From assembly GCA_017548445.1 (NCBI GenBank), contig JAFYZZ010000093.1:1-64000 (forward strand): DNA of 64,000 nucleotides. The letters are read 5' to 3'. The first letter of the stretch is position 1. Each line of letters begins with the position of its first letter. A model generated the notes under the pieces. The model ran no database searches, was not told the origin of the DNA, and saw only the letters and a list, made by a program, of their open reading frames with translations. The DNA is from Bacteroidales bacterium (GTDB taxonomy: Bacteria; Bacteroidota; Bacteroidia; Bacteroidales; UBA932). A program made the position numbers and the translations under genes. Shown here piece after piece: positions 44,019 to 55,083 of this stretch.

Positions 44019-45726
44019 CGCGGTACCATTCGTCTTTGTTCAACAGGATCTCGTCCAGCCGGCGTCCGCCGGGGACCATCGGATAGACCATCCCCTTCTC
44101 GCACACGTGTGCGTCGAGGATGTACGCCTCTTCTGCGTCCAGCATCTCGCGCACCGCATCTTCCAGGCCGGCGCGGTCCTCCACCATCCGGTAGCGGATG
44201 CCGTAGGCCTTCGCGATGAGGGAATAGTCGGGATTGAGCAGACGCGTCTGCGAGTAGCGCTCGCCGTAGAAAAGTTCCTGCCACTGGCGGACGTTGCCCA
44301 GCCAGTTGTTGTTGAGCAGGACCACCTTGACCGCCGTCTTCTCCTGCATAATGGTGCCGAGTTCCTGGATGGTCATCTGGATGCCGCCGTCGCCCACGAA
44401 CAGGACGACCTGGCGGTCCGGCGCGCCCACCTTGGCGCCGATGGCGGCAGGCAGGCCGAAACCCATCGTGCCCAGGCCGCCGGAACTGATGAAACTGCGC
44501 GTCTGCGCGAAGCGCGAATAACGGGCGCCCATCAGCTGGTTCTGGCCCACGTCGGTGACGATGATGGCCTGGCGGCCGGACAGTTCCGCCACCTTCGACA
44601 CCACCTCGCCCATATTCACCGGGCCTTCCGCAGGCGCCGTTTCGGGAGCGGCCACGCGGGCGGCCTCCACGGCATCGTAGCGGCGCGCGGACGCAGCCCA
44701 CTCGTCGTGGAAGGAGAAGCGGATGCGTTCCGTCAGGCGCTCCAGCACCTCGGCGGCATCGCCCAGGATCCCCACCTCGGCGGGGATGATCTTGCCGATC
44801 TCGGTACGGTCCACGTCGATGTGGATGACCTTCGCGTTCGGGGCGTACTTGGACGGATTGCCCGTCACGCGGTCGCTGAAACGCATTCCGATTGCGATCA
44901 GCACGTCGCACTTCTGCGTCATCATATTGGAGGCGATGTTGCCGTGCATTCCGGCCATACCCACGTAATACGGGAAGTCGGAAGGCAGGGCGCTCAGGCC
45001 CAGCATCGTGGAAGCCGCAGGGATGCCACCCTTCTTCAGGAAGGCTTTCAGCTGCTCCTCGGCGTGGGCGAGCACCACCCCCTGTCCGTACACCACGAAG
45101 GGGCGTTCCGCCTCGTCGATCAGCTGCGCCGCCTGCTCGATCGCCGCCTCGTCGGCGGGCGCCGGAAGGGCGTAGCTGCGGATGTGCGTGCATTTCTCGT
45201 ATTCGAACCAGCCCACGCCCACCTGGGCGTCGCGGGTAAAGTCCAGCACCACGGGGCCGGGACGGCCCGTGGAAGCGATATGGAAGGCCTTGGCCACGGC
45301 CGTCGCCACCTCTTCGGGACGGCGGATCTGGTAGGTCCACTTGTCGATCGGGCCGGTCATACCCACCACGTCGGTCTCCTGGAAAGCGTCGGTGCCCAGC
45401 AGCGCGTTGCCCACCTGGCCCGTGATCACGATCACCGGGGTGGAGTCCACCATCGCGTCGGCCACGCCGGTGATGACGTTGGTGGCGCCCGGACCGGACG
45501 TGACGATCACCACGCCGGGACGGCCGGTCGCGCGCGCGTAGCCTTGCGCCGCGTGTATGGCGCCCTGCTCGTGGCGGACCAGGATGTGCCGCAGGCGGTC
45601 CTGGTAGCCGTATAGTTTGTCATAGACGGTGATGATCTGGCCGCCCGGATAGCCGAAGACGGTGTCCACCCCTTCGGCGATGAGCGATTCCAGCAGTATT
45701 TCTGCTCCTGTAAGTCTCTGTCCCAT
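44008..45726 (-). CDS. ilvB: Acetolactate synthase, large subunit
   Basis: 572 residues. ThDP enzyme with VFGYPGGQI at the start, the catalytic glutamate in LVRHEQGAIHAA, and the ThDP-Mg motif GDGGIQMTIQELGT. It condenses two pyruvates, or pyruvate and 2-ketobutyrate, at the head of the branched-chain pathways. It lies 6 nt after ilvD. Confidence 0.95.
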   Translation of the reverse strand: MGQRLTGAEILLESLIAEGVDTVFGYPGGQIITVYDKLYGYQDRLRHILVRHEQGAIHAAQGYARATGRPGVVIVTSGPGATNVITGVADAMVDSTPVIVITGQVGNALLGTDAFQETDVVGMTGPIDKWTYQIRRPEEVATAVAKAFHIASTGRPGPVVLDFTRDAQVGVGWFEYEKCTHIRSYALPAPADEAAIEQAAQLIDEAERPFVVYGQGVVLAHAEEQLKAFLKKGGIPAASTMLGLSALPSDFPYYVGMAGMHGNIASNMMTQKCDVLIAIGMRFSDRVTGNPSKYAPNAKVIHIDVDRTEIGKIIPAEVGILGDAAEVLERLTERIRFSFHDEWAASARRYDAVEAARVAAPETAPAEGPVNMGEVVSKVAELSGRQAIIVTDVGQNQLMGARYSRFAQTRSFISSGGLGTMGFGLPAAIGAKVGAPDRQVVLFVGDGGIQMTIQELGTIMQEKTAVKVVLLNNNWLGNVRQWQELFYGERYSQTRLLNPDYSLIAKAYGIRYRMVEDRAGLEDAVREMLDAEEAYILDAHVCEKGMVYPMVPGGRRLDEILLNKDEWYRDGE

Positions 45727-45732
45727 AGGCGG

Positions 45733-47562
45733 CTAGTCTTCTATTATACGGATGGCGCCCTTGTCGGCGCTGCTGACCATCGCGGCGTATGCCTTGAGGC
45801 TCCTGGACACCTCGCGCTGCCTGAAGGGCGGCGTAAAGGCCTTCCTGCCCCGGGCCTCCTCGGCGCGGCGGCGCTCCGCGAGTTCTTCCGCGGACAGCCG
45901 GACGTCGATGCGTCGGGACGGGATGTCGATGGCGATGATATCCCCGTCGCGGACCAGGGCGATCTCGCCGCCGGAAGCCGCTTCGGGCGAAATGTGACCG
46001 ATGCTCAGACCGGAGGTGCCCCCGCTGAAACGGCCGTCCGTCAGCAGCGCGCACTCCTTGCCCAGGTGCATCGACTTGATGTACGAAGTCGGATACAGCA
46101 TCTCCTGCATCCCGGGGCCGCCCTTGGGGCCCTCGTAGGTGATGACCACCACGTCGCCGCTGCCCACCTTGCCGCCGAGGATGCCCTCGCAGGCGGCTTC
46201 CTGGGAGTCGAACACGCGGGCCGGACCCTCGAAGCGGAAGATGCTCTCGTCCACGCCGGCAGTCTTGACGATGCAGCCGTCGCGGGCGATGTTGCCGAAG
46301 AGCACGGCCAGGCCGCCGTCGCGGCTGTAGGCGTGGGCGACGTCGCGGATGCATCCGCCGGCACGGTCCGTGTCGTAGCCGTCATAGTAGTTCTCCTGCG
46401 AGGCCAGGACGTTGTTGAAACGCCCGCAGGGCGCCACGAGGAAGGTCCGGCGCGCCTCTTCCGTACAGTTCGGGGAGAGGATGCACCAGCGGTCGATCTC
46501 TTGGGCGAGCGTCAGGCCGTCCACGCGCCGCAGCGAGGTATCCACCAGGCCCGCGGCGGCCAGCTCCGCCATAATGGCGACGATGCCGCCCGCACGGCCC
46601 ACGTCCTGGACGTGGTACTTCGCCGTGTTCGGGGCCACCTTGCAGATGCAGGGAACCTTGCGGGAGAGCATATCGATGTCGGCCATCCTGAAGTCGGCGC
46701 CGGCTTCGGCGGCCACGGCCAGCAGGTGCAGTACCGTGTTGGTGGAACCGCCCATCGCGATGTCCAGCGTCATCGCGTTCAGGAAAGCCTCGCGGGAGGC
46801 GATGCTGCGCGGCAGCACCGACTCATCCCCGTCGCGATAGTATCTGTAAGCATTCTCCACGACCTGGCGCGCCGCCTTGCGGAGGAGTTCCGCGCGCAGC
46901 GCGTGCGTAGCGAGAATGGTCCCGTTGCCGGGCAAGGCCAGGCCGATGGCTTCGGTCAGGCAGTTCATCGAATTGGCGGTGAACATACCCGAACAGCAGC
47001 CGCAGCCCGGACAGGCGGCGGATTCGATGCGGGCCACGTCGGCGTCGCTCACCGACGGGTCGGCGGACTTGACCATCGCGTCGATCAGGTCCAGTTTGTC
47101 CGGACCCAGCACGCCGGCCTCCATCGGGCCGCCGGACACGAAGACCGTGGGGATGTTGAGCCGCATCGCGGCGATCATCATCCCGGGGGTGATCTTGTCA
47201 CAGTTGCTGATGCACACCAGGGCGTCGGCCTTGTGCGCGTTCACCATATATTCTACGCTGTCGGCGATGATGTCGCGGGAAGGAAGCGAATAGAGCATAC
47301 CGTCGTGGCCCATCGCGATGCCGTCGTCCACGGCGATCGTGTTGAACTCTGCGGCGAAGCAGCCCAGCTTCTCGATTTCGGCCTTGACGATCTGGCCCGC
47401 CTCGTGGAGGTGGGTGTGCCCGGGCACGAACTGGGTGAAGGAATTGGCGATGGCGATCACGGGCTTTCCGAACTGTTCCCGTTTCATCCCGTTCGCCATC
47501 CAAAGCGCACGGGCCCCGGCCATCCTGCGGCCTTCAAAGGTTACACTACTACGATAATCCAT
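45733..47562 (-). CDS. ilvD: Dihydroxy-acid dehydratase
   Basis: 609 residues. Fe-S ligands are in [10 protein letters not shown] and [18 protein letters not shown]; the C-terminal [12 protein letters not shown] is typical. It makes the 2-keto acids of valine and isoleucine. The ATG at 47562 (MDYRSS) is preceded directly by CCGGTTAGTT, the leader motif shared with other nitrogen genes in the window. It is the first gene of the 14-gene operon. A GGGC-T5-GCCC hairpin lies just upstream. Confidence 0.96.
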   Translation of the reverse strand: MDYRSSVTFEGRRMAGARALWMANGMKREQFGKPVIAIANSFTQFVPGHTHLHEAGQIVKAEIEKLGCFAAEFNTIAVDDGIAMGHDGMLYSLPSRDIIADSVEYMVNAHKADALVCISNCDKITPGMMIAAMRLNIPTVFVSGGPMEAGVLGPDKLDLIDAMVKSADPSVSDADVARIESAACPGCGCCSGMFTANSMNCLTEAIGLALPGNGTILATHALRAELLRKAARQVVENAYRYYRDGDESVLPRSIASREAFLNAMTLDIAMGGSTNTVLHLLAVAAEAGADFRMADIDMLSRKVPCICKVAPNTAKYHVQDVGRAGGIVAIMAELAAAGLVDTSLRRVDGLTLAQEIDRWCILSPNCTEEARRTFLVAPCGRFNNVLASQENYYDGYDTDRAGGCIRDVAHAYSRDGGLAVLFGNIARDGCIVKTAGVDESIFRFEGPARVFDSQEAACEGILGGKVGSGDVVVITYEGPKGGPGMQEMLYPTSYIKSMHLGKECALLTDGRFSGGTSGLSIGHISPEAASGGEIALVRDGDIIAIDIPSRRIDVRLSAEELAERRRAEEARGRKAFTPPFRQREVSRSLKAYAAMVSSADKGAIRIIED

Positions 47563-47700
47563 AACTAACCGGGGGCAAAAAGCCCGCTTTACGGTCACGA
47601 ATCTCGGATTTTTTTGTTGAAAAAGCAAGGAACACTGCAAAATATTTTGAAAAAAACTTAAAAATGCTTTACTTTGGGAGGAAATCGCGTTAGTTAGTTT
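47563..47700. promoter_or_regulatory. Divergent promoter region ilvD / thrA
   Basis: 138 bp. For thrA, TTG at 47647-47649 is followed after 20 nt by TACTTTGG at 47670-47677, then GTTAGTTAGTTT and the ATG. For ilvD the promoter is less clear; the leader holds the short GGGC/GCCC hairpin and CCGGTTAGTT directly before the ATG. Confidence 0.6.
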
Positions 47701-50142
47701 ATGAAAATTCTCAAATTCGGCGGTTCTTCGGTGGCTACACCGGAGAGCATTCTCAAGGTAAAGGATATAGTCAGCTCCCGCAGTGAGGCCCCGGTCGTCG
47801 TCGTGTCGGCCCTGGGCGGCGTGACAGACCAGCTGATCCGCGCTTCGCGCCTCGCCGAAAAGGGCGACGGCGCCTTCCGCGAGGAAATCGCTGCGCTGCG
47901 CGAACGGCACCACGCCCTCTGCCACGCCGTGGTGGACGACGTACCCCGGCAGAACAGCCTTCTGGGGGAACTGGATGCGCTGATCGACCAACTGTACCGA
48001 ATCTGCGAAGGGGTTTCCCTGCTGCAGGTTCTCCCGCCCAAGACCGCCAACGAGGTGATGAGTTTCGGCGAGCGTCTGTCCGCCCGCATCGTCACGGCCG
48101 TCCTTCCCGGCGCCGTCCTGTATGACTCCATCGGATTCATCCGCACCCGCCGGCACGGCAACCGCGACACCGTGGACCAGGCCCTTACTTACGATTTGAT
48201 ACAAGACGCCTTCCGCGACTGGCCGGAACGGCACTGCACGGCCGTCGTGCCGGGCTTCGTCGCCTCCGACGCCGCCACCGGCGAGATCACCACGCTGGGC
48301 CGCGGCGGGTCCGACTACACCGCCAGCCTGCTCGCCGCCGCGCTGGACGCCGAGATGCTCGAGATCTGGACCGACGTGGACGGCTTTATGACGGCGGACC
48401 CGCGCATCATCAAAACTTCCTACGTCATCGACGAGATGACCTACGAGGAAGCGATGGAGCTGTGCAACTTCGGGGCGAAGGTCATCTATCCTCCCACCCT
48501 GTATCCCGTCTGCGCGAAGGCCATCCCCATCCTCATCAAGAACACCTTCAATCCGGAAGCGCCGGGCACCGTCGTCAAGAAGGAATGCCGGCCCGGAAAC
48601 ACCACCATCAAGGGCATCTCGTCCATCGACGACATCTCCCTGATCACCCTGTCCGGCACCTCGATGGTGGGCGTGGTGGGCGTGGACAGCCGCATCTTCA
48701 CGGCCCTCGCCCGCGAGCAGATCAGCGCCTTCCTCGTGAGCCAGTCCGCCTCCGAGACGGGCATCTCCATCGGCGTGAGCCGCTCCGACGCGGAAACCGC
48801 CCGCCAGGTGCTCACCGAAGCCTTCGAGCGCGAGATCTCCCGCGGGGCCATCAACCCGGTGGAAGTACGCACCGAACTGGCCGCCGTGGCCGTGATCGGC
48901 GAGAATATGAAGCAGCACGCCGGACTCGCCGGCAAGCTCTTCTCCGTGCTCGGCCGCAACGGCATCAGCGTCATCGCCCTGGCGCAAGGCGCCGCGGAAT
49001 CGAACATTTCCTTCATCGTGGAGCGCCGCCAGCTGCGCAAGTCGCTGAACGTCATCCACGACAACTTCTTCCTGTCCGAATACCAGGAACTCAACCTCTT
49101 CCTCTGCGGAACCGGCACCGTGGGCGGCCGCCTGATCGCCCAGATCGCGCATCAGCGGGAGCAGCTGATGCGTTCGCGCGGGCTCAAAATCAATATCGTG
49201 GGCGTGGCCCGCAGCACGAAGGCCGTGTTCGACCGCGGCGGCATCGACCCTGATCACTGGCAGGAAAGGCTGCAGCAGGACGGCATTCCCATCGACGCGG
49301 AACGCCTCCGGGAAGAGGTCCTTGCGATGAACATCTTCAACTCCGTGTTCGTGGACTGCACCGCCAGCGCGGAAGTGGCCGCCCTGTACGGCGACTTCTT
49401 CGACCACGGCATCTCCGTCGTCGCCGCCAACAAGATCGCGGCCTCGTCGGATTATGCGGAATACCGCCGGCTGAAGGACCTGGCCCGCAAGCGCGGCGTC
49501 AAGTGGCTCTTCGAAACCAACGTGGGCGCCGGCCTTCCCATCATCGGCACCATCAACGACCTGTGCAACTCCGGCGACCGCATCCTCAGGATGGAGGCCG
49601 TCCTGAGCGGCACCCTCAACTTCATCTTCAACACCATCTCCGCCGACATCCCCTTCAGCGAGACCGTCCGGATGGCCAAGGAACAGGGCTTCTCCGAGCC
49701 CGACCCGCGCATCGACCTGTCCGGCAAGGACGTCATCCGCAAGCTGGTCATCCTGTCCCGCGAGGCGGGCTATGAGGTGAACCAGGAAGACGTGGAGAAG
49801 CACCTCTTCATCCCGCAGGAGTTCTTCGACTGCAGCGAGGAGGAATTCTGGGCGAAACTCCCCTCCCTCGACGCCGGCTTCGAGGAGCGCCGCCGCGCGC
49901 TGGAAGCCGAAGGCAAACGCTGGAGGTTCGTGGCCAAGATGGAGGAAGGCCGCCTGGAAGTGGCGCTGCGCGCCGTGGAGAATATGCACTCCTTCTACGT
50001 CCTGGACGGCTCCAACAACATCATCCTGCTCACCACGGAGCGCTACAACCGCCATCCGATGCTCATCCAGGGCTACGGGGCGGGCGCGGACGTGACGGCC
50101 GCCGGCGTCTTCGCCGACATTATGAGCATCGCCAACATCTGA
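47701..50142 (+). CDS. thrA: Bifunctional aspartokinase / homoserine dehydrogenase
   Basis: 813 residues. The kinase domain opens with [11 protein letters not shown] and carries [19 protein letters not shown]. Two ACT repeats sit in the middle (about 310-455). The homoserine dehydrogenase Rossmann motif LCGTGTVGG starts near residue 468, with [12 protein letters not shown] and [11 protein letters not shown] downstream. It supplies homoserine and is expected to be inhibited by threonine. It heads thrA-thrB-thrC-asd. Confidence 0.97.
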   Translation: MKILKFGGSSVATPESILKVKDIVSSRSEAPVVVVSALGGVTDQLIRASRLAEKGDGAFREEIAALRERHHALCHAVVDDVPRQNSLLGELDALIDQLYRICEGVSLLQVLPPKTANEVMSFGERLSARIVTAVLPGAVLYDSIGFIRTRRHGNRDTVDQALTYDLIQDAFRDWPERHCTAVVPGFVASDAATGEITTLGRGGSDYTASLLAAALDAEMLEIWTDVDGFMTADPRIIKTSYVIDEMTYEEAMELCNFGAKVIYPPTLYPVCAKAIPILIKNTFNPEAPGTVVKKECRPGNTTIKGISSIDDISLITLSGTSMVGVVGVDSRIFTALAREQISAFLVSQSASETGISIGVSRSDAETARQVLTEAFEREISRGAINPVEVRTELAAVAVIGENMKQHAGLAGKLFSVLGRNGISVIALAQGAAESNISFIVERRQLRKSLNVIHDNFFLSEYQELNLFLCGTGTVGGRLIAQIAHQREQLMRSRGLKINIVGVARSTKAVFDRGGIDPDHWQERLQQDGIPIDAERLREEVLAMNIFNSVFVDCTASAEVAALYGDFFDHGISVVAANKIAASSDYAEYRRLKDLARKRGVKWLFETNVGAGLPIIGTINDLCNSGDRILRMEAVLSGTLNFIFNTISADIPFSETVRMAKEQGFSEPDPRIDLSGKDVIRKLVILSREAGYEVNQEDVEKHLFIPQEFFDCSEEEFWAKLPSLDAGFEERRRALEAEGKRWRFVAKMEEGRLEVALRAVENMHSFYVLDGSNNIILLTTERYNRHPMLIQGYGAGADVTAAGVFADIMSIANI

Positions 50143-50149
50143 CAGGCCT

Positions 50150-51076
50150 ATGAAACGGATCAAAGTCTTCGCCCCTGCCTCCATAGCCAACCTTGGCTGC
50201 GGGTTCGACATTATGGGAATGGCCCTCGACGAGGTCGGGGACGTGCTTGAAATGACCCTGGACGAGGAAGGAGAGGGTATCTCCATCGAGAACGACACCG
50301 ACGTCCCCCTTCCCTCGGACATCGAGGACAACGTCATCACCCCGGTGATCCGCAAGTTCTTCGCCCTGACCGGGAAATCCGGCCGGGTGGACGTGCGCGT
50401 GCTGAAGAAGATCTTCCCGGGTTCCGGCATCGGTTCCAGCGCCGCCTCCAGCGCCGCGGCGGCCTTCGGCATCAACGAACTGTTCGGCGCGCCCCTGGGC
50501 GAGGAGGACGTGGTGGTGTGCGCGATGGAGGGCGAGAACCTCGCCAGCGGCGGCTATCACGCCGACAACGCCGCCCCCGCCGTGATGGGCGGCATCACGC
50601 TCATCCGCGGCTACGACCCGCTGGACATCATCAAGCTGCCCGTCCCGGGCAACCTCTACTGCCCCGTCATCCACCCCCACCTGACCGTCTCCACCAAGCA
50701 GGCGCGCAGCATCCTCCCCAAGGAGATCCCGATGCACACCGCCGTCACCCAGTGGGGCAACGTGGGCGGGCTGGTGGCCGGCCTCTGCACCGGCAACATC
50801 GAACTGGTGGGCCGCTCGATGCGCGATGCCGTGGCGGAACCCTTCCGCAAGCAGTTCATCCCGGGCTTCGACGAACTCCGGGCCAAACTTCTCGGCGCCG
50901 GCGCCCTGGCGATGAACATCAGCGGCTCGGGTCCCTCGGTGTTCGCCCTCGCCGGCCGCGGCGACATCGCCCAGCGCGTGGGGGCCATTATGGAGCGGCA
51001 TTTCGCCCAGCAGGGCATCCTCTCGGAAACTTACGTCGTGAAAGTGTCCAACAAAGGCGCACGCCTCATCGCATAA
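50150..51076 (+). CDS. thrB: Homoserine kinase
   Basis: 308 residues. GHMP kinase with the N-terminal [13 protein letters not shown] and the ATP loop [18 protein letters not shown] near residues 92-108; the C-terminal GSGPSVFAL is also typical. It phosphorylates homoserine for threonine synthesis. It starts 7 nt after thrA. Confidence 0.96.
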   Translation: MKRIKVFAPASIANLGCGFDIMGMALDEVGDVLEMTLDEEGEGISIENDTDVPLPSDIEDNVITPVIRKFFALTGKSGRVDVRVLKKIFPGSGIGSSAASSAAAAFGINELFGAPLGEEDVVVCAMEGENLASGGYHADNAAPAVMGGITLIRGYDPLDIIKLPVPGNLYCPVIHPHLTVSTKQARSILPKEIPMHTAVTQWGNVGGLVAGLCTGNIELVGRSMRDAVAEPFRKQFIPGFDELRAKLLGAGALAMNISGSGPSVFALAGRGDIAQRVGAIMERHFAQQGILSETYVVKVSNKGARLIA

Positions 51077-51081
51077 CGCTT

Positions 51082-52389
51082 ATGAAGTACTACAGCACCA
51101 ACGGAAAAGCCCCCCTCGCCGGCCTGGAGAAGGCGGTGGTCCGCGGACTCGCCGAGGACCGCGGACTCTATATGCCCGAACGCATCCCCTCTCTGCCCGC
51201 CGATTTCTTCGCCCACATCCAGACGCTCACCTTCCAGGAAATCGCCTGCACCGTGGCCGACGCCCTCTTCGGCGAAGACGTGCCGCAGAAGGAGCTGCAC
51301 CGCATCGTGGAGGAGACGCTCTCCTTCGACTGCCCGGTGGTGCCGATCACGCGCAGCATCGGCGCGCTGGAGCTCTTCCACGGCCCCACCCTGGCGTTCA
51401 AGGACGTCGGAGCCCGCTTTATGGCGCGCCTGCTGGGGTATTTCACCCGCGCTTCGCTCGACCGCAGGACCGTGCACGTGCTCGTGGCCACCTCCGGCGA
51501 CACCGGCAGCGCCGTGGCGAACGGTTTCCTGGGCGTGGAAGGCGTGCAGGTGCACGTCCTCTACCCGAAAGGGAAGGTCAGCCCCATCCAGGAAGCCCAG
51601 TTCACCACCCTCGGGCAGAACGTCACCGCCCTCGAGGTGGACGGCTGCTTCGACGACTGCCAGGCCCTCGTCAAGAGCGCCTTTATGGACGCGGGACTCA
51701 CGGAACGCCTGCGCCTGACCTCGGCCAACAGCATCAACGTCGCGCGTCTGCTGCCGCAGAGTTTCTACTATTTCCACGGCTACGCGCAGATGAAGCGGCT
51801 CGGCCTCGCCCGGCAGCTGGTCGTGTGCGTGCCGAGCGGCAACTTCGGCAACCTGTGCGCCGGCCTCTTCGCCGCGAAGATGGGCCTGCCGGTGAAGCGT
51901 TTCGTGGCGGCGAACAACGCCAACGACGTTTTCTACGAATACCTGCAGACCGGAGCCTATTCTCCCCGGCCCAGCATCCCCACGCTCGCGAACGCGATGG
52001 ACGTGGGCGACCCGAGCAACGCCGCCCGCATCTTCGACCTGTACGGAGGCGACTGGGAAGCCCTGACGGCCGACATCTCCGGCGCGACCGTAAGCGATGC
52101 GGAGATCCGCGAGACCATCCGGGACTGCCGCCGCCAGTACGGCTACCTGCTGGACCCGCACGGTGCCTGCGGCTTCAAGGCCGTGTATCACAACCTCGCC
52201 CCGGGCGAGTCGGTGCTGCTGTGCGAAACCGCCCACCCCGCCAAGTTCAAGGACATCGTGGAAGACGCCGCCGGCGAGCGCGTGGAGGTGCCCGAGCGGC
52301 TCGCCGCCTTCCTGCGCGGACAGAAGCAGACCGTCCCGATGGGTACGGATTTTGCGGCGTTCAAGGCATATCTCTCCCAACTGAAATAA
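51082..52389 (+). CDS. thrC: Threonine synthase
   Basis: 435 residues. PLP is bound by K107 in LAFKDVGARF, with the phosphate loop in ATSGDTGSAVANGF. It converts O-phosphohomoserine to threonine. The ATG at 51082 follows the thrB stop by 5 nt; the open frame upstream is a shadow of thrB. Confidence 0.96.
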   Translation: MKYYSTNGKAPLAGLEKAVVRGLAEDRGLYMPERIPSLPADFFAHIQTLTFQEIACTVADALFGEDVPQKELHRIVEETLSFDCPVVPITRSIGALELFHGPTLAFKDVGARFMARLLGYFTRASLDRRTVHVLVATSGDTGSAVANGFLGVEGVQVHVLYPKGKVSPIQEAQFTTLGQNVTALEVDGCFDDCQALVKSAFMDAGLTERLRLTSANSINVARLLPQSFYYFHGYAQMKRLGLARQLVVCVPSGNFGNLCAGLFAAKMGLPVKRFVAANNANDVFYEYLQTGAYSPRPSIPTLANAMDVGDPSNAARIFDLYGGDWEALTADISGATVSDAEIRETIRDCRRQYGYLLDPHGACGFKAVYHNLAPGESVLLCETAHPAKFKDIVEDAAGERVEVPERLAAFLRGQKQTVPMGTDFAAFKAYLSQLK

Positions 52390-52404
52390 ACGAATCCAAC
52401 CAAT

Positions 52405-53406
52405 ATGAAAGTAGCGATTGTAGGTGTAAGCGGAGCCGTGGGACAGGAGTTCCTGCGGGTCCTCGACGAAAGGGATTTCCCCATTGACGAACTGGTTCTC
52501 TTCGGCTCTCCCAGGAGCGCCGGAAGCAAATATACCTTCCGCGGCAAGGAGTATGAAGTGAAGCTCCTCCAGCACAACGACGACTTCAAGGGCGTGGACT
52601 ACGCCTTCGTGTCGGCCGGAGCCGGGACTTCCAAAGAATTCGCGGAGACGATCACGAAATACGGCGCCGTGATGATCGACAACTCCAGCGCCTTCCGGAT
52701 GGATCCGGACGTGCCTCTCGTGGTGCCCGAGTGCAACGCGGAAGACGCCCTGGTGCGCCCGCGCGGCATCATCGCCAACCCCAACTGCACCACCATTATG
52801 ATGGTCGTGGTGCTGAAGCCCATCGAGGCCCTCTCGCACATCACCCGCATCCACGTGGCGTCCTACCAGTCCGCCTCCGGCGCGGGCGCCCAGGCGATGG
52901 CCGAGCTGCAGCAGCAGTACAGGGAAATCGTCGAAGGCAAGCCCGTGACGGTCAAGAAGTTCGCCTACCAGCTGGCCTACAACGTCATCCCGCAGGTGGA
53001 CGTATTTACCGACAACGGCTACACCAAGGAGGAGATGAAGATGTTCAACGAGACGCGCAAGATCCTCCATTCCGACGTCAAGTGCAGCGCGATGTGCGTG
53101 CGCATCTCCTCGCTGCGCTCCCACTCCGAGGCCGTTTGGATCGAGACCGAGAAGCCCCTCTCCGTGGAGCAGGTGCAGGCCGCCATCGCCGCCGCCCCGG
53201 GCGTGACGCTGCAGGACGACCCCGCCACGCAGACCTACCCGATGCCGCTGTTCACCGGCGGCAAGGACGACGTGTTCGTGGGCCGCGTCCGCAAGGACCT
53301 CGCGAACGAGAACGGCACCACCCTCTGGCTCTCCGGCGACCAGATCAAGAAAGGCGCCGCCCTGAACGCGGTGCAGATTGCAGAATATTTAATCTCGCAG
53401 AAATGA
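52405..53406 (+). CDS. asd: Aspartate-semialdehyde dehydrogenase
   Basis: 333 residues. NADP loop [11 protein letters not shown]; the catalytic cysteine is C128 in [18 protein letters not shown] follows. It makes aspartate semialdehyde, shared by the lysine, threonine and methionine branches. Its stop overlaps the next start codon as ATGA. Confidence 0.96.
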   Translation: MKVAIVGVSGAVGQEFLRVLDERDFPIDELVLFGSPRSAGSKYTFRGKEYEVKLLQHNDDFKGVDYAFVSAGAGTSKEFAETITKYGAVMIDNSSAFRMDPDVPLVVPECNAEDALVRPRGIIANPNCTTIMMVVVLKPIEALSHITRIHVASYQSASGAGAQAMAELQQQYREIVEGKPVTVKKFAYQLAYNVIPQVDVFTDNGYTKEEMKMFNETRKILHSDVKCSAMCVRISSLRSHSEAVWIETEKPLSVEQVQAAIAAAPGVTLQDDPATQTYPMPLFTGGKDDVFVGRVRKDLANENGTTLWLSGDQIKKGAALNAVQIAEYLISQK

Positions 53407-54071
53407 AAAGGATCCTTTTGACGGCGGCGTTGTGCTGCCTTGCTGCCGGGGCCTTCGCCCAGGACGAATTCAAGTTTTCCGACCACGGGATTTCCCTGCA
53501 GGAGATGGTGAAGGAATGGCACGACCAGAACCTGTACACCGCCGGCTGGGACGACAATCCCGGTATCCGCAACTATTTCGTCGGCCTGGCCGACGCCTAT
53601 CCCACGGATCTTTTCCAGACCGTCGTGCATAAGTTCCTTGGTTTCGACGTGGATAATGCATTCGACGAATTCATCCTGGACGAGAGGAACGGCTATGTAG
53701 CCGCCGGCCTGTGCACGGAACTGTCCTGCTCCGTGCAGATGTGCTACTGGCGCTGTGGCGACGGCTCCCGCCTCATCGGCGTGGCCGTGCAGGGTTACGA
53801 GTATTCGGACGAGGAGATGGAACCGGATGAAGACGGTGAATACGGGCACTGGACGGTCTGCTTCAACGACCTCGCTTTCTTCCGCGTCCTGCAGGACGAG
53901 CTGATCTGGCGTCCCGTCCCGGCCAGGGAACTCTGCGGACGGGATTACGATTTCAAGGAGTATTACGTCGAACTCCCCCGCAGCGGCAAGGACATCCGGA
54001 TGACGGACAACGACGGCGAGATCACGCTCCTCAAGTGGGACGGCGCCCGCTTCAGCGTCACCAAGCCGTGA
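53403..54071 (+). CDS. Secreted protein coupled to asd, paralogue of the protein at 6471-7088
   Basis: 222 residues. A Sec signal peptide (residues 1-18, ending AFAQ) precedes an acidic mature domain. Shared segments with the paralogue are [31 protein letters not shown] and LLKWDGARF. No known family. It is joined to asd by ATGA and to the next gene by GTGA, so it is made with threonine enzymes though it is exported. The reason for that coupling is unclear. Confidence 0.78.
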   Translation: MKRILLTAALCCLAAGAFAQDEFKFSDHGISLQEMVKEWHDQNLYTAGWDDNPGIRNYFVGLADAYPTDLFQTVVHKFLGFDVDNAFDEFILDERNGYVAAGLCTELSCSVQMCYWRCGDGSRLIGVAVQGYEYSDEEMEPDEDGEYGHWTVCFNDLAFFRVLQDELIWRPVPARELCGRDYDFKEYYVELPRSGKDIRMTDNDGEITLLKWDGARFSVTKP

Positions 54072-55027
54072 CCGACGGAAAGGCCTGCACCATTGACGCG
54101 GTACTGCCCTGGGTGGACGGAAGCGATCCCGTCCTGGCGGTGCGCCGCAGTCAGTATGCCGGCGGAGGCGAACTGTCCAACGAGGAAGTGGGCGGCAGCA
54201 GCCGGTATGCTTCCGTCGGGGAGATCCGCTGGTGCGTGGCCTCCCTGCTGCGTTATGCGCCGTTCATCCGCAAGGTCTTCATCGTCACGGACGGGCAGGA
54301 CCCGAAACTGGACGGGATGCTGCGCGAGCACTTTCCGGACCGCACAGACGATGTGGTGGTCGTGGACCATCGCGTCATCTTCCGGGGCCGGGAGGAGGCG
54401 CTGCCCACCTTCAACTCCAATTCCATCGACACGCTGATCTGGAACATCCCGGACCTCGCGGAGCGTTTCATCTACCTCAACGACGACTATATGCTTGTCC
54501 GCCCCACCCTGCCGGAAGACTATTTCCGCGGAGACAAGGTGGTCTGCTACGCCAAGCGGTTTCCGGCCCGGTTCGTCCGCCTGCTGCGCGCCCTGAAGCC
54601 CGGACACGTCGGCTACAAGGCCTCGATGCTGCGGGCGCTGGACCTGATGGGCGGCGGAAGTCACATCATCAATCTGGGCCACGCGCCCTGCCCGATGCTG
54701 AAGAGCTGGTTCGCACGCTGGGCGGAAGAGCGCCCGGATATGGTGTCGCTCAACCTGCGGGACAAGTTCCGCACCGTGGAACAATTCGAGGCGCAGGAAC
54801 CCTTTTATCTGGATATGGAGCGTCAGGGCCGGCTCATCCTCATTTCCGATCTCGAGGCGTCGATGTGCTTCAAGCGCAGGAACGTGCCCGGCTACGTGGA
54901 CGGGAAACTGCGGGAATTCGACGCCGACAGGACCCGCAAGTTCGTCTGTTTCAACGCATTGAACCTCTGTACCCCGGACGAGGTCTCCCAGGTGTCCACC
55001 TGGCTGGACCGGCGGATTTTCGGATAA
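54068..55027 (+). CDS. Stealth-family sugar-phosphate transferase
   Basis: 319 residues. Conserved Stealth regions are in order: IDAVLPWVDGSDPV (about 8-21), YASVGEIRWCVASLLRYAP with VFIVTDGQ, LPTFNSNSIDTLIWNIP with FIYLNDDYML, and GHVGYKASM with GHAPCPMLKSWF. Stealth proteins transfer hexose-1-phosphate in the making of exopolysaccharide, capsule or cell-surface glycans. A GTG start at 54068 overlaps the preceding stop as GTGA. It is the only glycan gene nearby; its link with the threonine operon is unexplained. Confidence 0.85.
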   Translation: MTDGKACTIDAVLPWVDGSDPVLAVRRSQYAGGGELSNEEVGGSSRYASVGEIRWCVASLLRYAPFIRKVFIVTDGQDPKLDGMLREHFPDRTDDVVVVDHRVIFRGREEALPTFNSNSIDTLIWNIPDLAERFIYLNDDYMLVRPTLPEDYFRGDKVVCYAKRFPARFVRLLRALKPGHVGYKASMLRALDLMGGGSHIINLGHAPCPMLKSWFARWAEERPDMVSLNLRDKFRTVEQFEAQEPFYLDMERQGRLILISDLEASMCFKRRNVPGYVDGKLREFDADRTRKFVCFNALNLCTPDEVSQVSTWLDRRIFG

Positions 55028-55029
55028 GT

Positions 55030-55060
55030 TTGCCTCGTCCCGCTTTTTTTCGTAACTTGC
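55030..55060 (+). promoter_or_regulatory. Promoter of purU
   Basis: TTG at 55030-55032, 20 nt, then TAACTTGC at 55053-55060. CCGGTTAGTTAG follows directly in the short leader before the ATG at 55084. Confidence 0.65.
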
Positions 55061-55083
55061 ACCCGGTTAGTTAGTTTTGTATT

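Noticed and set aside
47563..50475. Upstream extension of the ilvD frame to 50475
   Set aside because: It runs antisense through thrA; the ATG at 47562 gives the standard N-terminus.
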